From: a bacterium | GTDB taxonomy: Bacteria > Bacillota_I > Bacilli_A > Mycoplasmatales > Mycoplasmoidaceae | DNA length: 64,000 nucleotides | Reading direction: 5' to 3' | NCBI GenBank assembly: GCA_017394375.1 | Contig: JAFPYV010000009.1 | Coordinates: 62,001-126,000 of the forward strand | In this document: in pieces, positions 22,017-33,748 of the stretch | Position numbering within the stretch: the stretch's first letter is position 1 | How the letters are laid out: each line of letters begins with the position of its first letter | The notes under the pieces: model-generated | Databases searched by the model: none | Told to the model about the DNA's origin: nothing | What the model saw: the letters and a program-made list of their open reading frames with translations, nothing else | Translations under genes and position numbers: made by a program

Positions 22017-24215
22017 TTATTTTACAATTTTCCCTCGCATCTCAAAAATCATATCACGTAATTCGGCAGCCCGTTCATATTCCTTATTAGCAGCTGCTTT
22101 TAACATTTCTTTTTCTAATTTATTTGCTAATTTAATTTGCATCTTATCAGTTAAAGTGCTCTTATTGTGATTATGAGTTTTTGGTTTGCTAGAATCACTA
22201 ATATTTGGTAACTTACTGATTGGTTTGATAATGGTGTGGGGAATGATATGATGTTCTTCATTATATTTCGTTTGAATTTCCCGGCGTCGTTCAGTTTCTT
22301 TAATGGCTTTTTCCATGGCTTCTGTTTTTTGATCAGCATACATGATAACATGTCCATTAACATTGCGGGCTGCCCGACCAATAGTTTGAATTAATGAGCG
22401 TTCATTCCGAAACAAACCAGTTTTATCAGCATCAAGAATGGCAACTAATGATACTTCAGGTACATCTAGTCCTTCTCTTAGTAAATTAATTCCAACAATG
22501 CAATCATAAACACCTTTTCGCAAGTCATTAATAATTTTAGAACGTTCTAAAGTTTTTAATTCGTTATGCAAATAAGCAGTTTTAATACCGCGTTGCTTTA
22601 AGAATTCTGTCAAAGATTCGGCCATTTTAATTGTCATTACAGTAATAAAAGCACGTTCATTATGTTTTTGCTGAATTTGTAATTCTTTAATTAAATCTTC
22701 AATTTGGTTTAAAGTGGGACGGATTTCAACTTTTGGATCAACTAGACCCGTTGGTCGAATAATTTGTTCTACTACATGATTACCTACTAAATTTAATTCA
22801 TAATCATTAGGGGTTGCACTAAAATAAACCGCATTTTTAACTTTATCATTTAATTCATCAAAGTCAAGCGGACGATTATCTAATGCACTTGGTAACCTAA
22901 ATCCATATTCCACTAAAGTTTGTTTTCGAGAAATATCAGTATTATGCATCCCACGAAATTGAGGTAAAGTCATATGAGATTCATCAATAAGCAACAATCA
23001 ATCTTTATCAAAATAATCAAAAATGGTGTAAGGTTCTTCCCCTTTTTTTCTACCTTCTAGATGAGCAGCATAATTTTCAATGCCTGGACATGATCCAAAT
23101 TCCTGCATGGATTCCATGTCTTGTTTAGTTCGTTGGGCAATTCGTTCTGCTTCCAAAGGTTTATTATTTTTAGTAAAGTATTGAATTCTTTCTTCTAATT
23201 CTTTTTCAATTTCTTGAATTGCGTCCTTTTGCTTTTCAGTATTGATAATGTATTCATCAGCAGGGAATAAATAACATCAATTTTCTTTACTTAATACTTC
23301 TCCCGTTAAAGGATTCATTTTCGTGATGTCTTCTACTTCATCTCCATAAAATGAAATGCGATAAACAAATTCATCGGTTGATCCTAAAGCAATTTCTACT
23401 ACGTCACCTTTCACTCTAAAAGTTCCTGGTTGCAAATCAATATTATTGTTTTGGTAATTTAACCGTACCAGTTTTCGTTTAAATTCATTTAGTGGCAAGT
23501 GCATGCCTTTTTTGATTAACATCCGAAACATTTTGAATTCATCAGGAGGACTAGTTGGATAAATTGCGGCTACTGAAGCAACTACTATCACATCATTGTA
23601 AGCACTGATTGAAGCTAAAGTCGATAACCGCAGCATTTCAATGTCCTTATTAGATTTAGAGTCTTTTTCAATGTATGTATCAGTGCGGGGAATGTATGCT
23701 TCAGGTTGAAAGTAATCAAAGTATGACACAAAATATTCAACATGGTTATGCGGGAATAATTCTTTAATTTCCGTATATAATTGCATAACTAAAGTTTTAT
23801 TCTGTGCAACAACTACCGTAGGACGATTTAGTTGTTGAATAATATTAGCCATGGTAAAGGTTTTACCAGTTCCAGTCGCTCCAAGGACAACTTGGTGCTT
23901 TTTGTTTTCTTCTTTAATTCCTGTAACTATTTCTTTAACTGCTCTTGCTTGATCATTGGTCATTTTAAAATTAGTGACTAATTCAAATGGTTTATCTTCT
24001 TTGATATATGTTTCTGGAATATTTGATGTTAAAGAAGTTTGATTGATTTGATTTGATTCATTTGTTTTAGTTGCTGTTAAATCAGCAGTTGCTTTAGAAG
24101 ATTCTTTGGTTACCTTATTAGTATTTTTCTTTACTTTTATGGATTTTTTAAGTGGTGCTTTTTCTTTATTTTCAGTTGGTAATGATGATGCTATTTCTTT
24201 ACTTTGCTTGGTCAT
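22017..24215 (-). CDS. uvrB: UvrABC system protein B (nucleotide excision repair)
   Basis: 732 residues. From residue 75 the sequence follows UvrB (KPFELV start, Walker A GATGTGKT about 112-119, [26 protein letters not shown], the helicase motif [32 protein letters not shown] and a C-terminal UVR motif with [13 protein letters not shown]). It unwinds and loads damage for UvrC. The first ~74 residues are a Lys/Ser/Thr-rich extension not usual in UvrB. I chose the ATG at 24215; a TTG start nine codons earlier is possible. It overlaps the end of secA by 17 bases. Confidence 0.93.
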
Positions 24216-26787
24216 TTTGGGTATTAATATTTTGACTAGCAACCCTAGGTGTTGCTTGTGCTTCTTTTTGTTTTTCTAGCATCATCATTGCTAATTGTTT
24301 ATAAGCATCACTTTGCGTAACATCTTGGTTTGGGTTCGTTTGTGAATTTTGGACTTGGGAGGAAAAATTAGCATATTGTTGCACACTATTTTGTGTTTGT
24401 TGCATTGCATTATTGCTAAAATTAATCCCAAAATCATGATTTTTAGTTGATTTAATATAAGCAAATACGACTTGGTACGCTACGTCTTTTTTTAATTTTT
24501 CAAATGCTTTATCACTTTCTTCAACATATAAATGCAAAGGTGAGACTTGCTCCAAACTACGTAAAGAAACTCCTTCTCGAATTTTTGTGCTTAAATCAAG
24601 GTGTTTAGTTCACGCATTGTCAAGATAACTTATTAAAATTGCTTTAGCTTTTTGGTTAGCAATTTCTGCTCCACTATTTTTTACATCGTCATCAATCTTT
24701 TTTACTAACACATCATTTATTTTGGTGGTGATTTCATTTGCATCTAATCCAATAAAATCCTTTTCATCAAGAATTTTTTCACCAAAACATTGTTCATTTA
24801 GTGCTTTAGTTAATGCACCAATATTTACTTTGTTAGTATTGGTGTGGTCTCAAAAAATGTTGGTAGTATCTTTGGCAATTACATTGCACATTTTACGTAA
24901 AGTAGCAATATTATCATTTGTTAGTAAAATTTGATCGCGTTGTTTGTAAATTAGTTCACGTTGATTACTTAAAACTTGATCATAATCAATCAAGTTTTTA
25001 CGCATATCAAAGTTTAAACCCTCTACTTTCTTTTGGGTATTACTAATAATTCAACTAAAGAATCGTGAATCGTAAATTTTCCCATTGTCATCTGATTTTT
25101 CGTACCGCTTATTTGCTTTATCAATGTTATCTGTTGCATATCTTTCAAAAATATTGTCTTCTAATGAAATGAAAAAACGACTTTCACCAGGGTCTCCTTG
25201 TCTACCACTCCGACCCCGCAATTGTAAGTCAATTCTTCTAGCATCATTGCGTTCAGTTCCAATAACATACAAACCACCTAACTCTTTAACTCCGGGTCCT
25301 AGTTTAATATCAGTTCCTCTTCCAGCCATGTTAGTAGCAATGGTAATTGCTCCTTTTTGACCAGCTTGTGCAATAATTGCAGCTTCTTTTTTATTGTTTT
25401 TAGCATTTAACACTTGGTGAGGAATTTTTAATTCAGTTAATCTAGAACTAATTATTTCTGAATCAACTACGTTTGTAGTTCCCACAAGAATTGGTTGGCC
25501 TAATGCGTGTCGTTCCAAAATTTCTTCAATGACATAATTTAATTTTGTTTGCTTACTATCAAATACATAATCAGGTTGGTCTTTTCTTATTACTGGTTTG
25601 TTGGTTGGAACTGGAACTACGACAAGGTTATAAATCTTTAAGAATTCTTCTCTTTCAGTTAGTGCAGTTCCACTTACAGCTGATAAGGTTTCATAATTAC
25701 GAAATAAAGATTGATAAGTAATTGATGCTACCGTAACGTTTTCTGGTTCAATCTTTACTCCTTCTTTGGCTTGAATGGCTTGTTGTAAACCATTACTATA
25801 ACTACGACCTTCCATAATGCGGCCAGTGAAGTGATCAATTAATTTAATTTCATTATCTTGGACAATGTATTCTTTTCCGTTAGCAAAAACAAAGTTGGCC
25901 ATAATTGCATTTGATAATTTATGTAAAATATCACTATTTTGGAAGTTAAAAATATTATCAATCTGCATGTATTCATTCGTTTTCTTCATTCCTTGGTAAG
26001 TTAAGGAAATTCCTTGAGTTTCAGGATCAACTTCGTAGTCATCTTTGGTTAAAGTTTTAGCAAAAACATCAATTTTTTTATAAATTTTATCATCTGATTG
26101 AGGCAAACCAGAAATGATAAGCGGAGTTTGTGCTTCATCAATTAAAACCGAGTCAGCTTCATCAACAATTGCAAAATTAAGACCCCGTAAAACTTTTTGG
26201 TCATAACTTTGAACCATATTGTCTCTTAAGTAATCAAATCCTAATTCACTGTTGGTAGTATACGTAACATCAGCTTCAAATGCATATTTCTTTTGGTTAG
26301 CTTTAAAATCAGCTGAATTATATCTAGCCGTCATTTTTAAACGATTTAAAACTTTATTAGCAAATTCAGCATCTCTTTCTACCAAGTATTGGTTTACAGT
26401 TACTAAGTGTAAACCTTTCTTGTATAATGCACAAACATAGGCAGCTAACAATAAGGTTAAAGTTTTACCCTCTCCAGTTTTCATTTCAGCAAAGTTACCA
26501 AAAATAACAATGATTGCTCCAATAATTTGGACAAAGAAAGCAAACATTCCTGTTTCTCTATATGCGGCTTCACGAATAGTAGCTAAAGCATCAACTAAAA
26601 CTAAACCAATATTACCTCCTTCACTATTTAAAATTTTGATGAATTCATCAGTTTTATTTTTTAATTCTTCATCACTTAATTGGCGGTAATATTCTTTTTT
26701 GCTATCAACTTTAATAGCAATATTTTTTGCCATTTGTAAGATTCGATTTTTTGGTAACAACATTTTAAAAGGATTTTTAATCATCAT
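24199..26787 (-). CDS. secA: Protein translocase ATPase SecA
   Basis: 862 residues. Walker A MKTGEGKT (about 102-109), [28 protein letters not shown], then the second motor domain with [46 protein letters not shown] and the helical scaffold [11 protein letters not shown]. The final ~70 residues are Gln/Asn-rich with no zinc-binding Cys motif. It drives export through SecYEG. AGAGG precedes the ATG. It sits between rnhC and uvrB on a leftward transcript. Confidence 0.96.
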
Positions 26788-26799
26788 TAATACCTCTTG

Positions 26800-27474
26800 T
26801 TAGTTTTCTTTACTTTGGTTCGTATATTTAAAATGTAATTTTAAAAGATCATAAGCAACTTCATTTCAATTCGCTTCATACTTAACTTTTAATTGATTAA
26901 TTGCTTCATCAATTGCTTGTTGATTAAAACCTAGTGGCAATATTACTTTGTATCGCATTGATAAATCCTTAATTTGTTTTAAGAAATAATATCTAGCAAT
27001 AATTGAAGCACATGCAACTGCTAAATATTTTGATTCAGCCTTCGTAGTAAAAATATCAATTTTAGCTACATATTTAGGATGTAAAGTATTAAGGTATTCA
27101 TCGTAATGCGTTTTAGTTGCATATTGATCTAGAATGGTGACATATTGAAGATTTTTATTTAGTTTTTGTTGTAAATGATATATTGCTTCATTATGACCAT
27201 AGGTTTTAATCACATGGGAATTGTGAAATTTACTATACAAAAAGTTATATTGTTTAGGTGGGATTACGCACACTTCATAAATAACTTTTTTAATTAATGA
27301 TTTAGCTAATTTAATGGTAGTTGAAATGGATAATTTTTTTGAATCTTTAATTGGTAAATCAATGATGGCTTGACAGATTTTTTCATCTAAAAAAACCGCA
27401 CAAGTGACAATTCCTCCAAAGTAGTCTCCTACTCCTACTTCATCTGCACCAATTGTATTGATAAAATCATCCAT
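26800..27474 (-). CDS. rnhC: Ribonuclease HIII
   Basis: 224 residues. IGADEVGVGDYFGGIVTCA near the N-terminus is the RNase HIII form of the HII/HIII catalytic motif (G-x-DEvG.GDyFG); IKDSKKLS, VTILDQYAT and ACASIIARYYFL follow. Removes RNA from RNA-DNA hybrids. The N-terminal TBP-like substrate-binding domain of Bacillus RNase HIII (about 80 residues) is missing, since the catalytic motif begins at residue 8. It starts the rnhC-secA-uvrB unit. Confidence 0.88.
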
Positions 27475-27523
27475 TTTTTGTTATTATTTATAATAAACCA
27501 TTAGTATTATAAATTAAAGCACG

Positions 27524-28270
27524 ATGGAAGACCTTTGATTTGTTAATGTTAATTCTTTAGGAAAACAACGCCAAAATTCCTATCCTTTTTCCCATTATTT
27601 GTTTACTGAAAATAAAGAAAAACTAGCAAAAATTTGTGAACGAATTGATTTAGATAAATTAAAAAAATCTTGTCAAGTTGAAATTAAAAACTGCCAAGAT
27701 CGTTATTTATGAAATTGACTGGGAATAATTGGATTTTGCAGTTTTTTTATTTTAGGGATTATTTTAATCATTGTTAATGTCATTTTAGACCATCATACTC
27801 ACGGAATGCTAATTGCTGGAATTATTATTTGTATTATTGATATTATTGTGGTAATTGTTGTTTATTTTGCTGATAATTGATCAAATCCTTTTATGTACTG
27901 ATGGTATGAAATTTTACTGCAATTAAAACCATATTTAGTTAATACACAAGATTTACCAGTTACTTTATATTTACTTTATTTTCCAAACCAATACAAGGTA
28001 AGAAAATATAATTCTAGTTTTTATTTTTTATATGCATTAAGTAATAAAAAATTTAATCCTCATTTAACTAAATATTTAAATGCCCAATTAGAGGCAAGCA
28101 TGGTTGGAGATAATTATAATCCAAATAAAGAAGTAATTAATTTTCAAAATTATTTGAAATATTGAGGTAATATTGTTGCTATTTATGAATGAGCTTCTTT
28201 TTTATTACGATTAGTTAATTGATATCAAATAAATAATGTAGTTAAAGAAGCACATCTTTATCAAAAATAA
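27524..28270 (+). CDS. Hypothetical membrane protein
   Basis: 248 residues, complete only with TGA as Trp. A polar N-terminus of ~65 residues is followed by two adjacent membrane helices (about 70-92 and 98-118), then a ~130-residue Tyr/Asn/Leu-rich cytoplasmic-looking domain. I recognise no family. The ATG at 27524 is the first in frame after the intergenic region; it ends five bases before acpS, suggesting one transcript. Confidence 0.65.
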
Positions 28271-28275
28271 TAGTT

Positions 28276-28668
28276 ATGATTGGTGTTGATTTATTTGATT
28301 TAAACCGTGAAAATTATTTTCAAGATTCATTATTAGTTAAGCGATTTTTTTATGAAAGTGAACAAGCATTAATTAAATCTAGTAACCATCCAACTAAAAT
28401 TGCTTGTAAATTATTTTGCTGCAAAGAAGTCACATACAAAATTTTGCACAATTTATTTCCAAATTTTAGTTTAAATAAATTTTTAATCGAAGTAAGTTAT
28501 GTTAATTTTGTTTTTAGAGTAAAATTTCATTATGAAAAATATCTTCCTAATGACCCACGATATTTGGCATTAGCAAAACTCGATTTCAATTGCTTTTATT
28601 TTTCTGATAGTGATGAAAATAACTACTTAATGATGGTAGGTATTTACCAACCTAGTTCACTAAAATAA
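28276..28668 (+). CDS. acpS: Holo-acyl-carrier-protein synthase
   Basis: 130 residues, right for AcpS. MIGVDLFDLNR with Asp5 and KLFCCKEVTYKIL with Glu about 52 match the magnesium- and CoA-binding D and E of phosphopantetheinyl transferases (I-G-x-D and F-x-x-K-E-A). The C-terminal half is divergent. It attaches phosphopantetheine to acyl carrier protein. Rather short similarity makes this moderate. Confidence 0.6.
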   Translation: MIGVDLFDLNRENYFQDSLLVKRFFYESEQALIKSSNHPTKIACKLFCCKEVTYKILHNLFPNFSLNKFLIEVSYVNFVFRVKFHYEKYLPNDPRYLALAKLDFNCFYFSDSDENNYLMMVGIYQPSSLK

Positions 28669-28714
28669 AGGTAGGCTTCTCCTAATCATTTAAGAAGAGA
28701 TTAAATAAATTAAA

Positions 28715-28766
28715 TATAATATATAAACAGTACGTTTGCATCCTTCCAGGTGCAAACATATCTTTT
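28715..28766 (+). promoter_or_regulatory. nusA promoter -10 box and leader hairpin (possible attenuator)
   Basis: TATAAT at 28715-28720 makes a good -10 element, so transcription should begin near 28727. The short leader then contains GTTTGCA (28734-28740) pairing with TGCAAAC (28751-28757), with inner CCT/AGG pairs, followed four bases later by five T. This resembles a terminator placed before the nusA start codon (28785). That it regulates nusA is inference. Confidence 0.55.
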
Positions 28767-28784
28767 TATATAAGGACTAAACTG

Positions 28785-30545
28785 ATGCCAAATACAAGTA
28801 CAAATACGACTAAAAAATCGCCATTATTTGCTATTATTGATGAAATGGTAAATAACGTGCAATTAAGCAAGGAAGAAATCATGGAAACCTTAGAATATGC
28901 GTTAACTAAAGCATACAAAAAGATTTTCACGGATGCGGATTTAAAAGTCATCATTGATTACAATAAAGGAAAAATTGCCATCAATAAAATACTTAAAGTC
29001 GTTGATGATGATTACTACGAAAAAGAAGGGGATGATGATTGCGAAATTAACATTTCCGCAATTAAAACTAAGCACCCTGATTTAAAAGTTGGAGATGTGA
29101 TTGAACAAGAAATTTCGTTAACTGATTTTGATAAACCAATGGTTCACAGTGTTATGCAATTATTTAAGCAAAAAATTTCTGAAAAAATGAATCAAAATAT
29201 TTTTGCTCAATGAAAAGATAAGAAAGGAAAGATTATTGAAGCAACCGTTGAATCAACTGATCCAAAGAAAGGTTTTTCTTACGTTGAATTTAGTAACACA
29301 AAAGGCTTTGTCGCTTTACCTGATAAAATTCCGGGTGAAAAATTGTTGCAAGATCATTCTTATAAATTCTATGTGAAAGATGTTAAGGAACAAACCAAAG
29401 GTTGACCAATTATACTTTCGCGTAGTGATGAAGGATTAGTAAGAGAATTATTAAGATTAGAAGTTCCTGAAATTCAACAAGGAATTGTTGAAATTGTAAA
29501 AGCAGTTCGAAAAGCTGGCTTTAAAACCAAAGTTGCAGTTAAAAGCAATAACGTTAATGTTGATCCTATTTCCACGTGTATTGGACCTAACCGTTCCCGG
29601 GTTGACAGTGTTTTACAAGAAATTAATAATCCTGAAAACACCAGCTTAAAACCAGAAAAAATAGAATTTGTGCGCTGGTATGATGATCCAGTGAAGTTAA
29701 TTGCTAGTGCGTGCATTCCAACTCGTATTACAGGGGTTGAAATTGTTGATAATGATCAAAAGATTGCTACAGTAATTGTCCCTAATGATTATTATTCAGC
29801 AATCATTGGTCAACAAGGAGCGAATGTGCGGTTAATTAGTCAATTAACAGGATGGTCAATTGATGTTAAGAAAGAAGACGAAGCATTTGCTGAAAATCTT
29901 GATTTTGTTCCAATTAATCCTTCTTTTTATGAACGTAGACGCAACAATTTAAATCCCTTGCCTCAATTTGCTAGTGCAGATGAAACTTTGCGAAATATTG
30001 AAAAGTCTAAAGTTGCGGTGGAGAACTTCTTAGGAATTAAGGATAATCAAATTGTTGACAATGCAAAAAATAATGAACCACAGCCAATTAAAGAACCAAT
30101 CAATGAAGCACCAGTTGAATCAACATCGGTTTCAAATGAGTCTTTAGCACCAGTAAGTACTAACAGTGAAAGTAAAGCCAAAGAAATTTTAGTTAAAACA
30201 CCTGTAAAGGAAAAATCAGTCAATAATAAAATGAGCAAAACAAGTACAAAAATCGATTACGACATGCTTAAGGCATCTAGTAATGCACAAAATATTAATT
30301 CCATTGAATCCATTTTAGAAAGTTCTGATAGTACTTCTTCAACTAAAAAGAGTAAAAAAACTACTAAAAAAAGTAAGTTTTCAAAAACTAATTCTCTTTC
30401 TAAACAACCTTCCAAAGATGAAAAGAAGAAAAATATTTTGGAAGAATTTACGGACATCACCAAGGAATACTTGGAAGATGATGAAGACGTCGACAACAAC
30501 AACGATTTAGATGAAGAATTTGATGATACTGATTACGATAAGTAA
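28785..30545 (+). CDS. nusA: Transcription termination/antitermination factor NusA
   Basis: 586 residues. An N-terminal domain (1-130, with EIMETLEYALTKAYKK) is followed by an S1 domain (about 140-205), KH1 (ISTCIGPNRSRVDSVLQEI) and KH2 (YYSAIIGQQGANVRLISQLTGWSIDV, about 325-360). The last ~210 residues are a Lys/Ser- and Asp/Glu-rich tail with no visible domain. Binds RNA polymerase. Starts the nusA-infB-rbfA unit; rimP, which normally precedes nusA, is absent and acpS stands there. Confidence 0.94.
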
Positions 30546-30599
30546 TTAGTTCGTTGTTTTATTAAAATAGGAAACTAAAAAATACGAGAGGAAAAAACA

Positions 30600-32474
30600 A
30601 TGAAAAAAGACCACCAAAAGAATAAAAAGAATGCTGATAATCGCAAAGCAATTGAAATCAATTCCTTATTGCATAAAGTAAATGTAGGAGTAAACAGTGA
30701 CAATGTCTTTGTTTTTTCTTCTCCATTAACCGTGGCTGATTTTGCAAAAAGTATCAACCACTCCTCTTCGGAAATTATTCGTTATTTTTTAATTAAAGGA
30801 CAAATGCTTAACATTAATTCTCTTTTAACTGAAGAACAAATTGGGGAATTATGCTTAAACTTCGGACTTGATTTTAAAAAAGAAGATGAAGTTACTGAAG
30901 AAAATATTTTTGATCACATTAAGGTAAATCCTCAAGGTGCTAAATACATTAAAAGAGCACCAATTGTTACCATCATGGGCCATGTTGACCATGGGAAAAC
31001 AAGTTTACTTGATGTGATTCGCAACACCCACGTTGCTGCTAAAGAAGCAGGTGGAATCACCCAACATATCGGGGCATATCAAATTAAATATAATAATCAA
31101 CCAGTAACTTTCATTGACACTCCTGGTCATGAAACATTTAGTGAAATGCGTGCACGGGGAGCAGAAATTACTGACATTATTGTTCTAGTAGTAGCAGCTG
31201 ATGATGGGGTTATGCCCCAAACCATCGAAGCTATCGACCACGCTAAATCATCAAAGGCAAAATTAATTGTTTTCATTAATAAAATGGACAAACCTGGTGC
31301 AAATGTAGATAAGGTTTTGTCCCAATTAGCAGACCACGATGTTTTAGTCGAAGACTGAGGTGGAAATGTAATGTGTGTCAAAGGATCAGCATTAAAAAAA
31401 CAAGGAATTAACGAATTGCTCGATTCAATTTTCTTGCTTGCAGATCTTGATGATCACCAAGCTGTTATTAATTCTTTACCAATCGGAGTTGTTTTAGAAT
31501 CAAAACTTGATAAAGGTTTAGGCCCCCAAGTAAGCATCATTGTTCAACAAGGAACACTACGGAAAGGTGATTATATTGTTTGTCAATGCACCACTGGAAG
31601 AGTTCGAACTATTAAGAATGAAAATGGTGAAAATTTAGATGAAGTACTACCATCCACGCCTGCAATTATTTCTGGTTTAGATTCCTTACCTAACCCCGGT
31701 GATCACTTTATTGCCCTACGCGATGAAAAACTTGCTAAATCAATTGCTTTAAAGTTAACTAAAAAGCAAATTAACGAAGAACGTTTATATGAATTAAGCA
31801 ATAAAGATAAAGAAGATACTACTGATAAAAAAGTTACTAACATTATTTTACGTGCGGATGCTAATGGGAGCATTGAAGCAATTAAAAATCTATTTAGTAA
31901 AATCAATATTGATGGTACTTCTTTAAAAATTATTCGTAGTGCAATTGGTTCAATTAGTGAATCAGATGTTAAACTTGCTAAAGCAAGTAAAGCTTTAATT
32001 ATTGGTTTTAATGTACGACCAACAAAATTAGTACGGGATTTAGCAAATAATATTGGAGTAAAGATTCTATTCCAAAATGTAGTGTATGCTTTAAAAGACC
32101 AAATTGAACATATTTTAATTGGTTCTTTAGATCCAGTTTATGAAGAAAGTGTCATTGGAGAAGCTAGCGTTAAAAAAATCTTTAAAGCTTCAAGTGTTGG
32201 CACCATTGCTGGATGTGTTGTAATTTCTGGAAAAATTGTTCGGAATGCAAAAGCCAGAGTTGTTCGGGATGGAATTGTGGTTTATACTTCCATCATTGCT
32301 TCACTAAAGCATTTAAAAGATGATGTTAAAGAAGTTACTGAAGGAAAAGAATGTGGTCTTACCATTGGTGGATTTAATGACATTAAAGATGGGGACAGCA
32401 TTGAATGTTTCATTGAACAACAAGTTGATTTGGAAAAGAAGTTAGGAGGACAATCTAGTGAAAAGAAAAACTAG
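30600..32474 (+). CDS. infB: Translation initiation factor IF-2
   Basis: 624 residues, with a short N-terminal region as in mollicutes. G1 is GHVDHGKT (about 127-134), then [10 protein letters not shown] (G3) and FINKMDKP (G4); domain II to IV follow, ending in the IF-2 C2 domain ([14 protein letters not shown]). Brings initiator tRNA to the 30S subunit. An AAAACGAGAGGAA-type binding site precedes the ATG. Its last 17 bases overlap rbfA. Confidence 0.95.
32444..32460 (+). promoter_or_regulatory. Ribosome binding site deciding the rbfA GTG start
   Basis: AGGAGG at 32444-32449, inside infB, stands eight bases before GTG at 32458-32460. It is the strongest Shine-Dalgarno sequence noticed in this unit and supports the non-ATG start. 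Confidence 0.75.
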
Positions 32475-32838
32475 TCATCCGTATTCAAAGGATAAAAAAG
32501 AAGCATTAGTACTTGATTATCTTAACGAACAACTATATAAAATTAAGGATTCAAAAATTGACCCAAAAATAATTTGTTTTACTGATGTAAAACTCTCCCC
32601 TGATTATAGTTATTGTGATGTTTATGTTGATTCACGATTTAGAGACCAATTAGATAATATCGTCAACCTATTAAACCAAAAAGCTGGTGTTTTTCGTACT
32701 TATTTGGCAAAAAACATGACAACTTATAAAGTACCAATTGTCCGTTTTAATCGTGACAACGTGATGGATAATGTAGCAAAAATTAACGAAATTTTCAATG
32801 ATATCAAGCAAAAAGAAGAACACGACAAAAACAACTAA
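32458..32838 (+). CDS. rbfA: 30S ribosome-binding factor A
   Basis: 126 residues, the family length. After a basic start ([13 protein letters not shown]), the KH-like core contains LSPDYSYCDVYVD and FRTYLAKNMTTYKVPIVRFNRD, matching RbfA segments (V.vs.D...A.Vyvs; lr..la.....r..P.l.F..D). Matures 16S rRNA in the cold and during assembly. It begins with GTG within infB. Confidence 0.85.
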   Translation: MKRKTSHPYSKDKKEALVLDYLNEQLYKIKDSKIDPKIICFTDVKLSPDYSYCDVYVDSRFRDQLDNIVNLLNQKAGVFRTYLAKNMTTYKVPIVRFNRDNVMDNVAKINEIFNDIKQKEEHDKNN

Positions 32839-33748
32839 TGCTTCGCATTTTTCTTGGATTAGTTATTTACTAACATTGTGAGCCTATTTATGTGGTTGAT
32901 TTACTTTTAAACATAGTGCTTATTTAGAATCTAGTTTAAAAGTAATTAAACATAATAAACGCAATGGTTTACGTAAACCTTTAGTTTTTCCTGTCAAAAA
33001 TCCCAATGTGAAAATTAAAAACATTGTGAGCACGTACGGAAATGTTGAATTAAATTCACAAACTTTTAAAGAAGAAAAGCAAAAGTACTTAAAAACTCTA
33101 TCAAAGAAAAAGCAAGAAGATTACGCTTATGAATTAAGACTTTATCACAAGTGATTATTTATTTGACCATTTTATTGGTTATGAATTAAGTTTATTCGTT
33201 TATTTAATCTTGATTTTGTAATTAATAAGGATTCACGATATGAATTTAGTTCGGAAGAACTAGAATCATATGTTGTTAGACAAACTCGCTTTGAAGCAAT
33301 TTGAGATAAAATAAGCATTTTGCATTGATTTAGGTCGTACTATTTTTATTTGAAACAAAAAATCCAACAAAAATCTTACCAAAAATGAAATTGGATTGCG
33401 TACATTTGTACTTCAATTATTTTTGTAATTTGTTTAAGTATTATCATTGCATATAGTGTTTATGCAATTGAAGGTACTGCTAGTGTTCCATTTGCCCCAA
33501 GTGGGACATACCCTAATTTCTTTATGATGAAATTAGCGTTTAGTCATGCAGTGCTAGGAGTAGCTACTTTTGCATTAGTTTTGTTATTAGTTCCCGTTAT
33601 TATTTTGATTTCTTTATGATTAAACAACATTAATGATGCTCAATATAACATTATTTATGTATATAGTCAACAAGCAACTTACGTAATTGTGTTTATCTTC
33701 CTTGCTTGCAGTGCTTGTATGGAATTAGCATTATACTTTGCTCATTAG
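32798..33748 (+). CDS. Hypothetical membrane protein
   Basis: 316 residues if started at the ATG inside rbfA (32798); many TGA codons must be Trp. A first hydrophobic stretch lies near residues 19-40, a basic ~140-residue middle part contains WLFIWPFYWLWIKF, and three clear membrane helices lie near 195-215, 240-270 and 290-312. No family is recognised. It ends with TAG that overlaps the stop of the convergent glycosyltransferase by four bases. The exact start is uncertain because the N-terminal overlap with rbfA is not supported by a clear ribosome binding site. Confidence 0.6.

Noticed and set aside
22017..24242. Multiple short genes or pseudogene fragments in uvrB, rnr, secA and oppF
   Set aside because: The breaks are only at TGA codons. 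Reading TGA as Trp gives full-length proteins with conserved motifs in the correct order.
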